Origin: Gammaproteobacteria bacterium
GTDB taxonomy: Bacteria > Pseudomonadota > Gammaproteobacteria > Arenicellales > CAJQKF01
Assembly: GCA_030429665.1 (NCBI GenBank)
Contig: JAUIEZ010000013.1
Span: 1-55,817 of the forward strand
Direction of reading: 5' to 3'
Length of the DNA stretch: 55,817 nucleotides
Shown: piece by piece, positions 1 to 8,416 of the stretch
Position numbering within the stretch: the first letter of the stretch is position 1
How the letters are laid out: every line of letters starts with the position of its first letter
Notes under the pieces: model-generated
Seen by the model: only the letters and a program-made list of their open reading frames with translations
Database searches by the model: none
What the model was told of the DNA's origin: nothing
Made by a program: the position numbers and the translations under genes

Positions 1-182
1 AAAGCGCGGATGATGGCATCGTTGTTCCACAGTTCGACGAACCAGCGAAACGACATGCCTGTCATGGGAAAGCTGCCGAACTGGCTCTCGTTGAAGGACA
101 ACAAGACCACCACCGCCACCGGCAGGAACATGAACAGGTACACTGCGATGGTATAGAGTCGGATGAGGCTCCAGCCGTTCAT
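1..182 (-). CDS. ABC transporter permease, PotC/spermidine-putrescine type (partial)
   Basis: Only the N-terminal 60 or so residues are in the window; the gene runs off the left edge. The start (ATG at 182-180) follows a near-perfect Shine-Dalgarno, AGGAGGAGGTGAT, that overlaps the stop codon of the upstream permease, so the two are surely co-translated. The visible part starts MNGWSLIRLYTIAVYLFMF and continues as a hydrophobic first membrane helix (LPVAVVVLLSFN). It then reads into a periplasmic segment ending FRWFVELWNNDAI, the pattern at the start of PotC-like inner-membrane subunits (family knowledge). With the preceding PotB-like gene it would form the heterodimeric channel of a binding-protein-dependent importer for polyamines or a similar small cationic or organic solute. 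The ATPase and binding protein are not in view, so the substrate cannot be assigned. Confidence 0.8.
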   Translation of the reverse strand, partial: MNGWSLIRLYTIAVYLFMFLPVAVVVLLSFNESQFGSFPMTGMSFRWFVELWNNDAIIRA

Positions 183-199
183 GTCGCGATCACCTCCTC

Positions 200-1075
200 C
201 TAGGAAAAACTCTTCGCGATCTGGCCCATGCCGATGAAGCGGTTGTACACCGCGACCAGCGTGCCCAGAACCAGCAGCAGCACCAGGGACAACGCCGATC
301 CGAGCGGCCAGTTGAGCTGCACGATGATGGCCTCGAAGACAAGGTTCGCGAACATGGCGTCTCGCGGGCCGCCGAGCACCATGGGCGTGATGTACGTGCC
401 GGCGCCGAGCACGAAACACAGCAGGCTGCCGGCCGCCAGTCCCGGTACGGACAAGGGGAGCGTGACCTCCAGGAACGCCTTCCATTGGGTGCAGCCGAGT
501 GAGCGCGCGGCGCTCTCCAAGCTCTCGTCGATGCCATCCAGGCTGACGTAGACGTTGAGCACCATGAACGGCAGGAGGAAATGCACCAGGCCGAGAATCA
601 CCGTGGCCTCGTTGTACAGCATCTGGATGGGCTCGGAGATGATACCGAGGCTCATCAAGGCGGTGTTGAAGGCGCCGCTCACACCGAGGATGTTGATCCA
701 CGACATGGTGCGGATGATGTAGCTGATCCAGAACGGCAGTACCAGCATCAACAGCAGTAGTGTCTTGTAGCGGGTGCGCGAACGCGCGATGAAATACGCC
801 GCGGGGTAGCCGAGCAACGCGCATAACAAGGTGGTGATGGCGGCGATGCGCAGCGTGCCGAACAGGATGTCGATATAGAAGCGGTCGGTCAGGGCTTCCT
901 TCCAGTTGTCCAGGTAGAAGCCGACCTGCTCGGCGCCGGTGGCGGTGCGAAGCCAGAACGAATAGACGACGATGAAACAGACCGGGATGACCAGCAGCAG
1001 GAGGATGGCAGTCAGTGCCGGCGACAACAGAATCCACGGTTGCCGTGCTTCACGGGCTTCGACGGTTGACGCCAT
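200..1075 (-). CDS. ABC transporter permease, PotB/spermidine-putrescine type
   Basis: A 291-residue inner-membrane permease. I place the start at the ATG at 1075 (MASTVEAREARQPWILLSPA) because GAGGAGG lies a few bases upstream; an in-frame ATG 10 codons earlier lacks such a site. About six hydrophobic segments are visible, beginning ILLSPALTAILLLLVIPVCF. The cytoplasmic loop SLGCTQWKAFLEVTLPLSVPG is the EAA-type loop that docks on the ATPase, as in PotB-like permeases of importers for polyamines, opines or related compounds. It lies 17 bases upstream of the PotC-like partner, so the pair is one operon. Transcription would start in the AT-rich gap shared with the divergent LysR gene, which makes that regulator a good candidate controller. 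Substrate unknown. Confidence 0.85.
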   Translation of the reverse strand: MASTVEAREARQPWILLSPALTAILLLLVIPVCFIVVYSFWLRTATGAEQVGFYLDNWKEALTDRFYIDILFGTLRIAAITTLLCALLGYPAAYFIARSRTRYKTLLLLMLVLPFWISYIIRTMSWINILGVSGAFNTALMSLGIISEPIQMLYNEATVILGLVHFLLPFMVLNVYVSLDGIDESLESAARSLGCTQWKAFLEVTLPLSVPGLAAGSLLCFVLGAGTYITPMVLGGPRDAMFANLVFEAIIVQLNWPLGSALSLVLLLVLGTLVAVYNRFIGMGQIAKSFS

Positions 1076-1196
1076 GCTCCTCCTCGCGCCGTTTGTTCGG
1101 CGCATATCTTTATCGTTGGATCAGTCTAGGTGCTCTGGTATCATTCTTCAAATAGATGTTAAAAATGGAAGTTATAGAAATAAAGAATGATTTGAC
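1076..1196. promoter_or_regulatory. Divergent promoter region with 9-bp inverted repeat
   Basis: This 121-bp gap separates the permease operon from the LysR gene and is clearly AT-rich compared with its surroundings. It contains a perfect 9-bp inverted repeat, ATCATTCTT (1140-1148) and AAGAATGAT (1183-1191), with arm centres 43 bp apart, about four helical turns. LysR-type regulators usually bind dyad sites in the gap next to their own gene (family knowledge). The second arm lies right before the regulator's start codon, which suggests autoregulation. That this is the operator is inference. Confidence 0.5.
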
Positions 1197-2222
1197 ATGA
1201 ACAAGGATTTACCCACGCCGGAACAACGCGCCGCGCTGTTTGCGCGCAATCTTGACTGGAACCTGCTGCGTACGTTCATGGTGATCGTCGAGTGCCGCGG
1301 CATTACCGCGGCGGCCGAACGACTTGGCCTGAAACAGCCCAGCGTCTCCAATGCGCTCAGGCGATTGGAGACGAGTGTGGGAACACGACTGGTAGAGCGC
1401 GGGCCCAATCACTTCCGCGTCACCGGCGCGGGCGGCCGTTTGTACCGCGAATGCGTCGAGATCCACGGTTCGATACTCCGGCTCGGGGACGAGTTGCGCG
1501 AGGTCACCGACGAGATCGACGAGCACGTGCAGCTCGCCATGGCCAGCCACGTGGTGTCGCCGCTGTTCAACGACACGCTGTCGAAGTTTCACCGCGCCCA
1601 TCCCAAGGCCACCTTGTCGGTGGACATTCTCTCGAGTCGCGATATCGTCGAGCGTGTGCTGCATCGCAGCGTGTCGTTCGCGGTCTGCCTGGTCAACGAC
1701 ATGAACCCGCGACTCGAGTACCGTCGGCTCTATCGCGAATTCTTCGGACTTTACTGCGGCCCGTCCCACCCGCTGTTCGGACGGTCGGGGCTGACAATGG
1801 CGGACTTGAAGGGCCAGTCGTCGGTTTCCTTCACCACCGATCAGTTCTCCGACGTGCTGCGCCCGGTGGCGATGATGCGCGCCGAGGCGCGGCTCGACGA
1901 GCGCATCGTCGGCATCTCGGCCAATCTCGAGGAAGTCCGGCGAATGATCGTCGCGGGACTGGGTGTCGGTCCGCTGCCCATCCACGTGGTGACGCGAGAC
2001 GTGCGCGACGGACTGCTCTGGCGGCTTCCGCCGTACGAATCACCGCCGGCAATCGACGTGTTCCTGGTGTTCAACCCCCACACCCGGCTTAATCGCGCCG
2101 AGTCGGCTTTCCTCGACATGCTGCTCGAAGCGATTCGCGTGACGCCGATCGACGCACGTACCTATGCGGGGAGCGCGCCGCCACCGGGATCGCGCGGCGA
2201 GCAGTCTCGCGTGAAGACATGA
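1197..2222 (+). CDS. LysR-family transcriptional regulator
   Basis: A 341-residue LysR-type regulator. Residues about 17-76 form the winged helix-turn-helix: LLRTFMVIVECRGITAAAERL, then KQPSVSNALRRLE, TRLVERG and FRVTGAGG. The rest is the two-lobed effector domain (HVQLAMASHVVSPLFND through LYCGPSHPLFG and LGVGPLPIHVV). It is somewhat longer than the usual 300 residues because of a C-terminal tail without recognisable features. The ATG at 1197 has only a weak ribosome site. The gene is divergent from a PotB/PotC-like operon and overlaps the following acetyltransferase by 4 bp (ATGA). It probably controls the transporter in response to a substrate-related ligand; both target and ligand are inference. 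Confidence 0.9.
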   Translation: MNKDLPTPEQRAALFARNLDWNLLRTFMVIVECRGITAAAERLGLKQPSVSNALRRLETSVGTRLVERGPNHFRVTGAGGRLYRECVEIHGSILRLGDELREVTDEIDEHVQLAMASHVVSPLFNDTLSKFHRAHPKATLSVDILSSRDIVERVLHRSVSFAVCLVNDMNPRLEYRRLYREFFGLYCGPSHPLFGRSGLTMADLKGQSSVSFTTDQFSDVLRPVAMMRAEARLDERIVGISANLEEVRRMIVAGLGVGPLPIHVVTRDVRDGLLWRLPPYESPPAIDVFLVFNPHTRLNRAESAFLDMLLEAIRVTPIDARTYAGSAPPPGSRGEQSRVKT

Positions 2223-2710
2223 GCGGCTCGATGTCGTCGCCGCGGTTGCGCAATGCCGGTGAGCACGATCTTGCCGAGCTGAACGCGGTGGTCGAGGCGG
2301 CGGTGATGGGCTGGTCGCTGCCCGAGCGCGTCAAGCGCCTCGCCGTCGATTCGTATCGTTACACGGCGGAAGACATGCTTCATCTGGCAATGCGTGTTGC
2401 GGTTGACGAAAACGGCCGGATCGTCGGCGTGGCCGCGTTCGAACAGGCCAGTCGTCGGGAAACGCCCGGCGGCGTCAGCGGCCTGTTGTTGCATGGCCTG
2501 TACGTGGCACCGGCCGCACAGCGACGCGGCATCGGCGGAGCGTTGCTGGCATCGGTGGTCAAGGCGGCCCGGTACGCGGGCCACGAAGGCGTGTTGGTCA
2601 AGGCAAGCCGCGACGCGGTGGAATTCTTCAAGGCGCGAGGTTTCCAGCGCGCCGGAGACGAAAGCGCGTCGGCCTATCCCAACCTGTTCTGGCTGCCATT
2701 GTCGGCATGA
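2219..2710 (+). CDS. GNAT-family N-acetyltransferase
   Basis: A 163-residue acetyl-CoA-dependent acyltransferase fold. The acetyl-CoA loop is visible as GLYVAPAAQRRGIGGALLAS (motif A, Q/RxxGxG/A), followed by the C-terminal strand and helix VKASRDAVEFFKARGF. It is translationally coupled to the LysR gene by an ATGA overlap, and the glutathione S-transferase begins 46 bp later. GNAT enzymes acetylate small amines, antibiotics or protein N-termini, and nothing in the sequence selects a substrate. Being coupled to the regulator of a polyamine-type transporter makes an amine substrate plausible, but this is inference. Confidence 0.8.
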   Translation: MSGSMSSPRLRNAGEHDLAELNAVVEAAVMGWSLPERVKRLAVDSYRYTAEDMLHLAMRVAVDENGRIVGVAAFEQASRRETPGGVSGLLLHGLYVAPAAQRRGIGGALLASVVKAARYAGHEGVLVKASRDAVEFFKARGFQRAGDESASAYPNLFWLPLSA

Positions 2711-2756
2711 CCCAGAATCGCTGTCGCGTTTCAGTCACCTAGCGGGGAGATTTCGA

Positions 2757-3353
2757 TTGATCATCTACGGGGACGCACAGTCCGGTAACTGCTACAAGAT
2801 CAAGCTGCTCGCCAGCCTTCTCGACATCGATTACGCGTGGAAGGAAGTCGACATCCTTTCGGGAGGTACGCACACGGCCGAGTTCCTTGCCCGTAACCCG
2901 AACGGCAAGATCCCGCTGCTCGAATTGGATGACGGGCGCTGCCTGGCCGAGTCCAACGCGATACTGAATTATCTCGCGCGTGGCACGCCCTTGCTCCCGA
3001 CCGACCCTTACGAGGGGGCGCTCGTGCTGCAATGGCAGTTCTTCGAGCAATACAGCCACGAACCCTACATCGCGGTGGCCCGCTTCATCAACAAGTACCT
3101 GGGAATGCCCGAGGAGCGGCGCGACGAGTACCATGCAAAACAGGTCGGCGGTCATCGCGCGCTCGCGGTGATGGAAGTCCAGCTGCGCGATACGCCGTTC
3201 ATTGCCGGCCAGGCCATCACCATCGCCGACATCTCGCTCTATGCCTACACCCATGTCGCCCACGAGGGCGGATTCGATCTCTCGGCGTATCCGGCGATTG
3301 TCGACTGGCTGGGACGCGTCTCCTCGCAGCCACGCCACGTGCCCATGGGATGA
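2757..3353 (+). CDS. Glutathione S-transferase family protein
   Basis: A 198-residue cytosolic GST-like protein. I chose the TTG at 2757 because GGGGAGA sits just upstream and the encoded protein then begins exactly at the thioredoxin-like first strand (IIYGDAQSGNCYKIKLLASL). The glutathione-binding stretch is NPNGKIPLLELDDGRCLAES (about residues 45-65), including the cis-Pro of KIPLLEL and the Glu-Ser pair that binds the gamma-glutamyl group (family knowledge). The C-terminal helical domain ends with the ITIADISLYAYTHVA N-capping region, whose Asp is conserved. Full length for the family. It follows the LysR-GNAT pair in the same direction and may belong to that transcription unit. Confidence 0.85.
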   Translation: MIIYGDAQSGNCYKIKLLASLLDIDYAWKEVDILSGGTHTAEFLARNPNGKIPLLELDDGRCLAESNAILNYLARGTPLLPTDPYEGALVLQWQFFEQYSHEPYIAVARFINKYLGMPEERRDEYHAKQVGGHRALAVMEVQLRDTPFIAGQAITIADISLYAYTHVAHEGGFDLSAYPAIVDWLGRVSSQPRHVPMG

Positions 3354-3394
3354 AGCTCGCCGGGGGCGGATCGGTCCGCGGCGAGACCGCCGGA

Positions 3395-4138
3395 TCAGTT
3401 TGCGGCGAGCAGCCTGGCGCGCGCCGTGAGCAGGAACATCACGGCGGCGAGTCCCCCGGCGCCGAAGATCATGCACATCACGACGATCTGGTAGCGCACC
3501 GCCACCAGCGGTGAGACGCCCGAGAGGATTTGCCCGGTCATCATCCCGGGGAGGGCGACGAGGCCGACCGCGAACAGCGAATTCATGGTGGGGATCAGGC
3601 CGGCTTGCAGCGCCGTGTTGCGCGCGTTCGTCCAAGGCTCGCCGCGCGCGAGCTCGGCGACGGCACGTTCGGCGGTCAGGCTGACGTTGTTCATGGCGTT
3701 GGCGAACACCATGCCGGCCAACGGCACCGCGAAGCGGGGTTCGTACCACGGATCCAGGCCCAGCACGCCGACGATCACCAGGACGAGGGTGCAGCCACCG
3801 GCCACGCCGATGGCGGCCAGGGCGTGTGGGAGCAGTGAACGGCGCGCGTTCGTCACCGAAGACAGTGCGATCCAGCTCGATGCGCCGACCATCACCGAGA
3901 GCACGGCGAGCACCACCAGCAAGCTGTTCGATTCGAATATGAAGGTCAGCAGGTAGCCGATGAGCAGCAGTTGAACCAGCATGCGCGCCAGCGCGTAGAG
4001 CGCGTTGCCGGCGCGCAAGGACCAGGCGAACATGACTGCCACCACGGCGAGTGGCGCGGCGAACGCCAGCGCCAGGTTGGCGACCGGAATGATGCCTACC
4101 GCGGCGCTCACCGATGCCTCGATGCAGCCGGATGGCAC
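3395..4138 (-). CDS. fetB: FetB/YbbM-like (UPF0014) ABC transporter permease
   Basis: A 247-residue integral membrane protein with about six to seven hydrophobic helices. It carries the UPF0014 hallmarks: FANAMNNVSLTAERAVAEL after the third or fourth helix, ALQAGLIPTMNSLFAVGLV, and LPGMMTGQILSGVSPLVAVRYQIV. In E. coli the homologue FetB pairs with the ATPase FetA and is linked to iron export and peroxide resistance. No fetA-like ATPase gene is adjacent here, so the partner must be encoded elsewhere or be shared. The gene starts 4 bp after the mltF stop, which makes it the third gene of an mscS-mltF-fetB run. Iron as substrate is family knowledge only. Confidence 0.75.
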   Translation of the reverse strand: MPSGCIEASVSAAVGIIPVANLALAFAAPLAVVAVMFAWSLRAGNALYALARMLVQLLLIGYLLTFIFESNSLLVVLAVLSVMVGASSWIALSSVTNARRSLLPHALAAIGVAGGCTLVLVIVGVLGLDPWYEPRFAVPLAGMVFANAMNNVSLTAERAVAELARGEPWTNARNTALQAGLIPTMNSLFAVGLVALPGMMTGQILSGVSPLVAVRYQIVVMCMIFGAGGLAAVMFLLTARARLLAAN

Positions 4139-4142
4139 GGAA

Positions 4143-5492
4143 TCACTGGTAGGCCTTTTCGAGCACGGCGCGATAGTCGCGGATACGGCTTACGTAGGCG
4201 ACCGGTTCGTCACCCCGCGCGTAGCCGTACTTGAGATCCCGGTAGTACTCCCGGCGGGACAACAGCGGCAGGACTTGCTTGAGGTCGACCCAGCGATTCT
4301 CGTTCTTGCCCAGGCGCTCGGCGAGAGCGCGGGCGTCTTTCAGGTGGCCGAAGCCGATGTTGTAAGCGACCAGGGCAAACCACAGCCTGTCGGCCGTCTC
4401 GACCCCGTCGGGCAGGCGCTCGAGCATCCGGTTCAGGTAGCGCGCGCCGCCGTGAATGCTCTGCACCGGGTCCAGCCGGTCGTCCACCTCGAGCGCTTCG
4501 GCGGTGCGTTTTGACAGCATCATGATGCCGCGCACGCCGGTGGGGCTCACCGCCTCCGGATCCCAATGCGACTCCTGGTAGGATTGGGCGGCGAGCAGCG
4601 TCCAGGGAAGGTCGAACGTTTCCGCGGCGTCCTCGAACAGCGACTGGTAGCGCGGCAGGCGCTCGTCGATGCGCCGCGCGAACACGGCCACGTCGACGTA
4701 GTCGAAATTGGTGACGTGGCCGTAGTAGCGCTCGCGAATGGCGGCGAGTTCGCCGCTTTTTTCCATGTCCGCCATCCACTGTTCCACCGCACCTGCCAAC
4801 GTCGTCCACGCCGGCGCGAGAATCCACGCCAGGGGCTGCGGATCGGTCAGATCGAAGGCGACTTCCAGTTCCGGATGGTAGCGACGATTGATCTTTACGA
4901 TATTCGAGTCGGCAACCGTGCAGTCGATTTCCTCGTTCCATACCGCCTCGAGCAGTGACTCGGTGCCGACGCCGGTTCGTGTTTCCCACGCCAGATCGGG
5001 ATGGCGGGTTTTCAATTCGCGAAGTCGTTCGTCGTAGCTGCTGTCGGCGATCACCGAGATTTTTCGGCCGGTAAGCGCATCGATGTCCTCGGGTATTTCG
5101 CCGCCGCGGCGGCACACGACCTGCTGCGTCACCGACTGGTACGACGGGCCGAAGGTCATTCCCGCGTCGATGCGCTCCTCGGTGCGTGTGAGCCCCGCGG
5201 CGGCGATATGACCGCGATTGTCTTCGATCGCCTCCAGTATCTCTTCGATGCTGTCGAGCACGACGAACTCGACCGAGACGCCCAGGTAGGCGGCGAAGTG
5301 TTTCGCGAGATCGTGCTCGGGGCCCTTGTCGCCGTGGGCGCCGCGGTACCACGTGGTAGGTGCGTTGCGCGTAAGCACCACCAGCGCATCGCCGTCGTTC
5401 ACGTTACCCGGGCGCTCGGCGGAGCAAGCGCCGAGTAGAGCGGTTGCCGCCGCGACGGCGTTCATTCTCGGCCAATGGCGTCCCGTTTTCAT
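4143..5492 (-). CDS. mltF: Membrane-bound lytic murein transglycosylase F
   Basis: A 449-residue peptidoglycan lytic transglycosylase. Residues 1-23 are a lipoprotein signal ending in LLGAC (lipidated Cys23), so the enzyme should sit on the inner face of the outer membrane. Residues about 38-270 are a solute-binding-protein-like domain (LVVLTRNAPTTWYRG through LAAIRERYYGH), the regulatory domain of MltF. Residues about 290-449 are the SLT catalytic domain. SYQESHWDP contains the general acid Glu307, followed by SPTGVRGIMMLSKRTAEAL, IHGGARYLNRML and FALVAYNIGFGHLKDA, all SLT signature blocks. Full length. It lies 31 bp after mscS and 4 bp before the FetB-like gene on the same strand. Confidence 0.93.
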   Translation of the reverse strand: MKTGRHWPRMNAVAAATALLGACSAERPGNVNDGDALVVLTRNAPTTWYRGAHGDKGPEHDLAKHFAAYLGVSVEFVVLDSIEEILEAIEDNRGHIAAAGLTRTEERIDAGMTFGPSYQSVTQQVVCRRGGEIPEDIDALTGRKISVIADSSYDERLRELKTRHPDLAWETRTGVGTESLLEAVWNEEIDCTVADSNIVKINRRYHPELEVAFDLTDPQPLAWILAPAWTTLAGAVEQWMADMEKSGELAAIRERYYGHVTNFDYVDVAVFARRIDERLPRYQSLFEDAAETFDLPWTLLAAQSYQESHWDPEAVSPTGVRGIMMLSKRTAEALEVDDRLDPVQSIHGGARYLNRMLERLPDGVETADRLWFALVAYNIGFGHLKDARALAERLGKNENRWVDLKQVLPLLSRREYYRDLKYGYARGDEPVAYVSRIRDYRAVLEKAYQ

Positions 5493-5523
5493 GCGGGCGG
5501 GTTACGGCGGCAACGCATCCGGT

Positions 5524-6330
5524 TCACGCGTTCTTGTGGATCTGGACCTGGTGCGGGTAGGGAATGGAGATGCCGTTGTTGTCGAACGCTATCTTCACTT
5601 CCCGGGTCATGGCGAACTTGAGTTCCCAGTAGTCGGCCGCGTCGCACCACAGTCGAACACCCAGGTCGACAGAAGAGTCGCCGAGGTTGATCACGCGAAT
5701 CCAAGGTTCGGGTTCGGCGTGAACACGCTTGTCGGCATCGACGACGCTGCGTATCAGGGATATCGCCTTGTCGGTGTCGTCACCGTAGTCGATTCCGAAC
5801 GTGAGGTCGACGCGGCGCGTGTCATTGGCGGAGTAGTTGATGATGATCGCGCCCCAGGCCTTGCCGTTGGGCATGATGATGGACACGTTGTCCGGCGTCA
5901 CCAGTTCGGTGGTGAAAATGGTGAGGTCCTTGACGGTGCCCGCGGTGCCGCCGATGTCCACGTACTGACCGACCCTGTAGGGTCTGAAGATGATCAGCAT
6001 GACGCCGGCGGCGATGTCGCTCAAGGTGCCCTGGAGGGCAAGGCCGATGGCCAGAGATGCCGCGCCGAGAACCGCGACCAGGCTGGTGGCCTGGAAGCCG
6101 AACACCTGGAGTACGGCAATGATGACCACGGCGAGAATGCCGTACTTGGCGATCGACGAGAAAAATCCGCCCAGCGTCTTGTCGATACGCTCGCTGGACT
6201 CCACGCGTCGGCGAATGAATCGCGCTACCATGCCGGCCACGATGTAGCCTACCACGAGGAACACCACGGCCTTGGCTGCATTGATTAGTAACGGCGCATA
6301 GGCGCCCAGTTGTTCCATCGCCTGATCCAC
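5524..6330 (-). CDS. mscS: Small-conductance mechanosensitive channel MscS
   Basis: A 268-residue MscS-family channel, close to the 286 residues of E. coli MscS. Three membrane helices occupy residues about 15-110. The pore-lining TM3 is the Gly/Ala-rich SLVAVLGAASLAIGLALQGTLSD, followed by the conserved cytoplasmic turn VMLIIFRPYRVGQYVDIGG. The beta and alpha/beta domains include PNGKAWGAIIINYSANDTRR and end in a short tail. MscS opens on hypo-osmotic shock to release solutes. It is the first gene of a minus-strand run with mltF and a FetB-like permease. Pairing an osmotic release valve with a wall-remodelling enzyme is functionally coherent, but co-regulation is inferred only from the spacing. 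Confidence 0.93.
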   Translation of the reverse strand: MDQAMEQLGAYAPLLINAAKAVVFLVVGYIVAGMVARFIRRRVESSERIDKTLGGFFSSIAKYGILAVVIIAVLQVFGFQATSLVAVLGAASLAIGLALQGTLSDIAAGVMLIIFRPYRVGQYVDIGGTAGTVKDLTIFTTELVTPDNVSIIMPNGKAWGAIIINYSANDTRRVDLTFGIDYGDDTDKAISLIRSVVDADKRVHAEPEPWIRVINLGDSSVDLGVRLWCDAADYWELKFAMTREVKIAFDNNGISIPYPHQVQIHKNA

Positions 6331-6512
6331 GATTTCTTGCCTCTTCTCTTGGTTGGTGAACTCAATCTTACATTAAGGCAGGCGATACAACATCGATCTA
6401 CATGATTTGGGCTGTACCGCCTGGTTTGGTTATGATTACGGCCGATCGACTAACCTGCGACGAAAGACGGCGCCGCGTGTTGGCGGGGCCGGCGTTCGCA
6501 TCGGAGGACGAC

Positions 6513-6887
6513 ATGACCGTGTCGATGTTCGTTGCGCTTGTTTTCGTGTTGTGGTCCGGGGTCGCACACGCGGGCGAGTGGTCGCTTCGTCTCGGCGGCA
6601 TCTCCCTGGAGGGCATTTCGGTCGACGAGCGCATAGCCGGCGACAGCTACCACCTCGGTCTCGCCAGCGATACGGCCTGGTTCGCGTTTTCCTTCCCCGC
6701 CGAGGACGGTCGACGGCCCGCCCGCGCCTTCGCCCGGCACGTGGATCTCAACGGATTCGGTCCCGACATCCGCTGTTCGGAAATTGGGGACGGCGGGCTC
6801 CTGCTCGACGGATTCGAATTGCGCGGTGAGGTCGTCTGCTCGCGACCGCGGGGCACCTTGACGCTGTTCGGACGATTCGAAAACTGA
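6513..6887 (+). CDS. Hypothetical exported protein
   Basis: I do not recognise a family. I choose the ATG at 6513 (124 residues) because CGGAGGAC lies a few bases upstream and the product then starts with a clean signal peptide, MTVSMFVALVFVLWSGVAHA, cleaved before GEW. An upstream in-frame ATG at 6402 would bury that signal. The mature part of about 104 residues is rich in Gly, Asp and Arg. It contains two cysteines (IRCSEI and VVCSRP) that could form a periplasmic disulphide, and it ends TLTLFGRFEN, a beta-rich pattern. It stands alone between the divergent mscS operon and the photolyase gene. Codon third positions are GC-rich as in its neighbours, so it looks like a real gene. Confidence 0.65.
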   Translation: MTVSMFVALVFVLWSGVAHAGEWSLRLGGISLEGISVDERIAGDSYHLGLASDTAWFAFSFPAEDGRRPARAFARHVDLNGFGPDIRCSEIGDGGLLLDGFELRGEVVCSRPRGTLTLFGRFEN

Positions 6888-6942
6888 GAGATCGAACCTA
6901 GCCCCGCCCGTCTCTCCGGTACGCGGCGACCGTCTGCCGTAT

Positions 6943-8391
6943 TCATTCGTCATTTTTTATCTTGCCCAAGGCTTCCAGCGCCCGTGATCGCGCGAAACCG
7001 TGATCGACGATCGGCCCGGGGTAGTTGTCATCAAGGCGCACGCCCGCCTTCGCCAGCGTGTCGGTATCGGCTCGGAACGGCGCGTGAATCAGACGGTCGG
7101 GAAGGTTCGCCAGCTCCGGCACCCATCGTCGCACGTAGTCGCCGCCGCCATCGAATTTCTCTCCCTGCAATATCGGGTTGAATATCCGGAAATAAGGCGA
7201 GGCGTCGGCGCCGCAGCCGGCTACCCACTGCCAGCCACAGGCGTTGTTCGCAAGGTCCGCGTCGACCAGCGTATCCCAGAACCAGGCTTCGCCGCGCTGC
7301 CAGGGAATCAGAAGGTGCTTGACCAGGAACGAGGCGGCGACCATGCGGACGCGGTTATGCATCCAGCCGGTGTGCCACAACTCGCGCATGCCGGCGTCGA
7401 CCAGGGGATAACCGGTCTCACCGCGGCTCCACGCATCGAAGGCCGAAGGATCGTCCCGCCAGGGGAAAGCCGCAAACCGCTTGTTGAACGGTTCATCGGG
7501 CATGCGGGGCCAGTGAAACAGGAGGTGGTGGCAGAACTCGCGCCACACGAGTTCGCGCAGGAATGCGTCGCCGCCGGTGGTCAACGCGGATTCCGCGGAC
7601 TGCGATTCGCGTACCGCGTGCCACACGTGGCGCGGGGAGATCTCGCCGAAATGCAGATGCGGAGACAGTCGCGAGGTGCCCACGGTACCGGGCGCGTCCC
7701 GCCCCTCGCGGTAATCGGACGCGGCCTCTTCGAGAAACACGTCGAGTCTTTCGTGTGCACCCGTTTCGCCGGGCACCCAGGATTCCCGCAGGCCGCCTGT
7801 CCAGTCGGTTCCGGCGGGGAGCAGGCCGAGCTGATCGACGGTGAGGCTTTCGATGCCGGTCGGCGGCGGCGCCAGCCGATCCGGCGCCGGATCGGGTTCG
7901 GCAGGTTCACCCAGGGCGAGCAGCGCCTTGTAGAAAGGCGTAAATACGCGGTATGGCGCGCCTGACCCGGTGGCAATGCGCTCGGGCTCGATGAGCAATC
8001 GTCCGCGCAACCGCCGTAGCGTTACGATATCGCCAAGCGCCCGGTGCACCTCGTCTTCGAGTTCGCGCTCGAACGGTTCGTAGCGGCGGTGGAAGTAAAG
8101 CGTATCGGCTTGATGCTCGCGCACCACCGACTCGAGCGCGTCCACCGTGTCGTCGCGCCGGATCACGAGATCGCTGCCCAGGTCGCGCAACGACGCCGCC
8201 AGCGCTTCGAGGCCGTGATGCAGCCACCACCGGCTGGCGCCACCGGTTTGCCACCGGCCGGCGCGCTCCTCGTCGAGCACGAAGAGCGCAATCACCGGAC
8301 CGCCGTGCCTTGCCGCCGCGTTCAACGCGGCATGATCGCTGGTGCGAAGATCGTCGCGGTACCATACGATGACGGGAGCGGAATCGGGCAT
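6943..8391 (-). CDS. phrB: Deoxyribodipyrimidine photolyase (class I CPD photolyase)
   Basis: A 482-residue flavoprotein that repairs cyclobutane pyrimidine dimers with blue light. The N-terminal antenna domain starts VIVWYRDDLRTSDHAALNAA. The FAD-binding domain has TSRLSPHLHFGEISPRHVW (about residue 240), FLRELVWREFCHHLLFHWP and MHNRVRMVAASFLVKHLLIPW. Its DADLANNACGWQWVAGCGAD block holds the Asn-x-Cys-Gly-Trp-Gln-Trp pocket typical of CPD photolyases, and the next block is YFRIFNPILQGEKFD. Full length. The start lies 26 bp from a triple 11-bp-period operator (8417-8446), and a CarH/LitR-type B12 light sensor is encoded 0.6 kb away. Light-induced expression is therefore well supported by inference. 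Confidence 0.95.
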   Translation of the reverse strand: MPDSAPVIVWYRDDLRTSDHAALNAAARHGGPVIALFVLDEERAGRWQTGGASRWWLHHGLEALAASLRDLGSDLVIRRDDTVDALESVVREHQADTLYFHRRYEPFERELEDEVHRALGDIVTLRRLRGRLLIEPERIATGSGAPYRVFTPFYKALLALGEPAEPDPAPDRLAPPPTGIESLTVDQLGLLPAGTDWTGGLRESWVPGETGAHERLDVFLEEAASDYREGRDAPGTVGTSRLSPHLHFGEISPRHVWHAVRESQSAESALTTGGDAFLRELVWREFCHHLLFHWPRMPDEPFNKRFAAFPWRDDPSAFDAWSRGETGYPLVDAGMRELWHTGWMHNRVRMVAASFLVKHLLIPWQRGEAWFWDTLVDADLANNACGWQWVAGCGADASPYFRIFNPILQGEKFDGGGDYVRRWVPELANLPDRLIHAPFRADTDTLAKAGVRLDDNYPGPIVDHGFARSRALEALGKIKNDE

Positions 8392-8416
8392 GGTGTTTGA
8401 TTGGGTGGCTTAGAAA

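Noticed and set aside
2394..2756. Upstream extension of the glutathione S-transferase frame into the GNAT gene
   Set aside because: The extension overlaps a well-supported GNAT gene in another frame, and the TTG at 2757 has a ribosome site and matches the family N-terminus.
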